Source: Mycolicibacterium brumae (lineage in GTDB: Bacteria > Actinomycetota > Actinomycetes > Mycobacteriales > Mycobacteriaceae). From it: 64,000 nucleotides of DNA. Each line of letters opens with the position of its first letter. Within the stretch, counting starts at the first letter, position 1. The stretch covers positions 992,001 to 1,056,000 of the forward strand of contig NZ_CP104302.1 of assembly GCF_025215495.1 (NCBI RefSeq), given 5' to 3'. Below, piece after piece: positions 63,237 to 64,000 of the stretch. Under the pieces are notes generated by a model that made no database searches, had not been told where the DNA came from, and saw only the letters and a list, made by a program, of their open reading frames with translations. Both the position numbers and the translations under genes were made by a program.

Positions 63237-64000
63237 ATGCTTGCCGGGATGTCCTTGGGGACCGACGTCAAACGGTTCAGTCGCGGTGTCATGCCGCGCA
63301 TCGCGATGACCGTCGTCGTGCTGATGCCGCTGCTGTACGGCGCCATGTATCTGTGGGCCTTCTGGGACCCGTTCAACGAGGTCGGCCGGGTGCCGGTGGC
63401 GCTGGTCAACTCCGATCGTGGCGCCACCGTCGACGGCAAACGGCTCGATGTCGGCGCCCAGGTCGCCCAGGGGCTGCGGGACTCCCACCAACTGGATCTG
63501 CGCGAGATGCCCGAGGCGGAAGCCGCGTCCCAATTGTCTTCCGGCAAGGTGTATTTCACCATCACGCTGCCCGAGGACTTCAGCAAGAACGTGGCCTCGC
63601 CCACCGGCGACGACCCGGAGCAGGCGAAGGTCCGGTTCACCTTCAACGGCGCCAACAACTACCTCGGCTCGATCATCGGGCAGAACGCCGCCCGCGAGGT
63701 GATCAACAAGGTCAACGCCGAGATCGGCGAGCAGTCCATCGGCGCGGTGCTGACCGGCCTGACCGACGCCGGCGAAGGCCTCGGCAAGGCCGCCGACGGC
63801 GCCGACGAACTGCACGACGGCCTGGTGCAGGCCGACGACGGCGCGCACCAGCTGTCCGCCGGGCTTAACACCGCCAGCGACGGCACCACCAAACTCGCCG
63901 CGGGAACCAAGCAGTTGCGCACCGGGGTCGACAACGCTCTGAACCCGATGATCGACGTGCTGGGCGACCTCGACACCCTGGCGGTGAACCCCGACGACGT
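63237..64000 (+). CDS. YhgE/Pip domain membrane protein (3' partial)
   Basis: 254 codons are visible before the window ends. One N-terminal membrane helix (MTVVVLMPLLYGAMYLWAF) is followed by the conserved WDPFNEVGRVPVALVNSDRGA of the YhgE/Pip family, then a long extracytoplasmic part with heptad-like Gly/Ala/Leu repeats (GADELHDGLVQADDGAHQLSAG and similar). Full-length members end with ABC-2-type membrane helices. ATG at 63237, 2 nt after the previous stop, so it is coupled to the ABC-like gene. Role probably in export or cell-envelope processes. Confidence 0.85.
   Translation, partial: MLAGMSLGTDVKRFSRGVMPRIAMTVVVLMPLLYGAMYLWAFWDPFNEVGRVPVALVNSDRGATVDGKRLDVGAQVAQGLRDSHQLDLREMPEAEAASQLSSGKVYFTITLPEDFSKNVASPTGDDPEQAKVRFTFNGANNYLGSIIGQNAAREVINKVNAEIGEQSIGAVLTGLTDAGEGLGKAADGADELHDGLVQADDGAHQLSAGLNTASDGTTKLAAGTKQLRTGVDNALNPMIDVLGDLDTLAVNPDD

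Overview
This window is chromosomal DNA of a mycobacterium (Mycobacterium in the broad sense). The evidence is GC-rich sequence, an atp operon with the mycobacterial b-delta fusion and the alpha and gamma subunit extensions, a MurA with Asp instead of Cys in its active site, an rRNA operon directly downstream of murA, and a gene order that follows M. tuberculosis Rv1304-Rv1343c as I recall it. The 16S gene has the short helix 18 typical of rapid growers and a few other lineages. I cannot name the species. I see no insertion sequence, prophage, plasmid function or CRISPR array.

Layout. 1-7787: ATP synthase genes atpB (cut by the window edge) to atpC, then a small membrane protein. 7805-9718: divergent cobalamin adenosyltransferase and murA. 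9719-15622: rRNA operon (promoter, leader, 16S, 23S, 5S, two terminators). 15641-24225: a small secreted protein, the Ada/AlkA-Ogt alkylation repair operon, a membrane adenylate cyclase, NucS mismatch endonuclease, methylmalonyl-CoA epimerase, thiolase, a VOC protein and a CnoX-like co-chaperedoxin. 24479-33667: leftward genes glgB, glgE, a metallopeptidase lipoprotein, dinG and pncB. 34071-39849: a rightward cluster clpS, DUF2017, S58 peptidase, rhomboid, murI, cyclic-nucleotide phosphodiesterase, rph and rdgB. The mec-cysO-cysM cysteine module that lies here in M. tuberculosis is absent.

39717-64000 is more accessory: acyltransferase, MFS exporter, DUF3817/LprD pair, MocR regulator with a divergent EamA exporter, D-amino-acid dehydrogenase-like protein, tRNA-Leu(UAG), VOC protein, Baeyer-Villiger monooxygenase, alpha/beta hydrolase, a large pseudokinase-flippase membrane protein, a probable lysine-degradation operon (lysine 6-dehydrogenase-like, P6C/aminoadipate semialdehyde dehydrogenase, fused 2-oxoacid dehydrogenase E1) opposite a PucR regulator, a TetR/flavin monooxygenase pair, and a degenerate ABC ATPase followed by a YhgE/Pip membrane protein cut by the window end.

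The most unusual signals are not genes. A perfect 45-nt palindrome buries the start codon of the gene after atpC. Two intergenic arrays (about 33751-33977 and 53585-53812) are built of short degenerate direct repeats followed by the same repeats inverted; the second has an exact 31-nt period in both halves. A 66-bp in-frame repeat runs out of a CDS end. At least twelve genes have a TANNNT hexamer 6-7 nt before the start codon, the signature of leaderless transcription.
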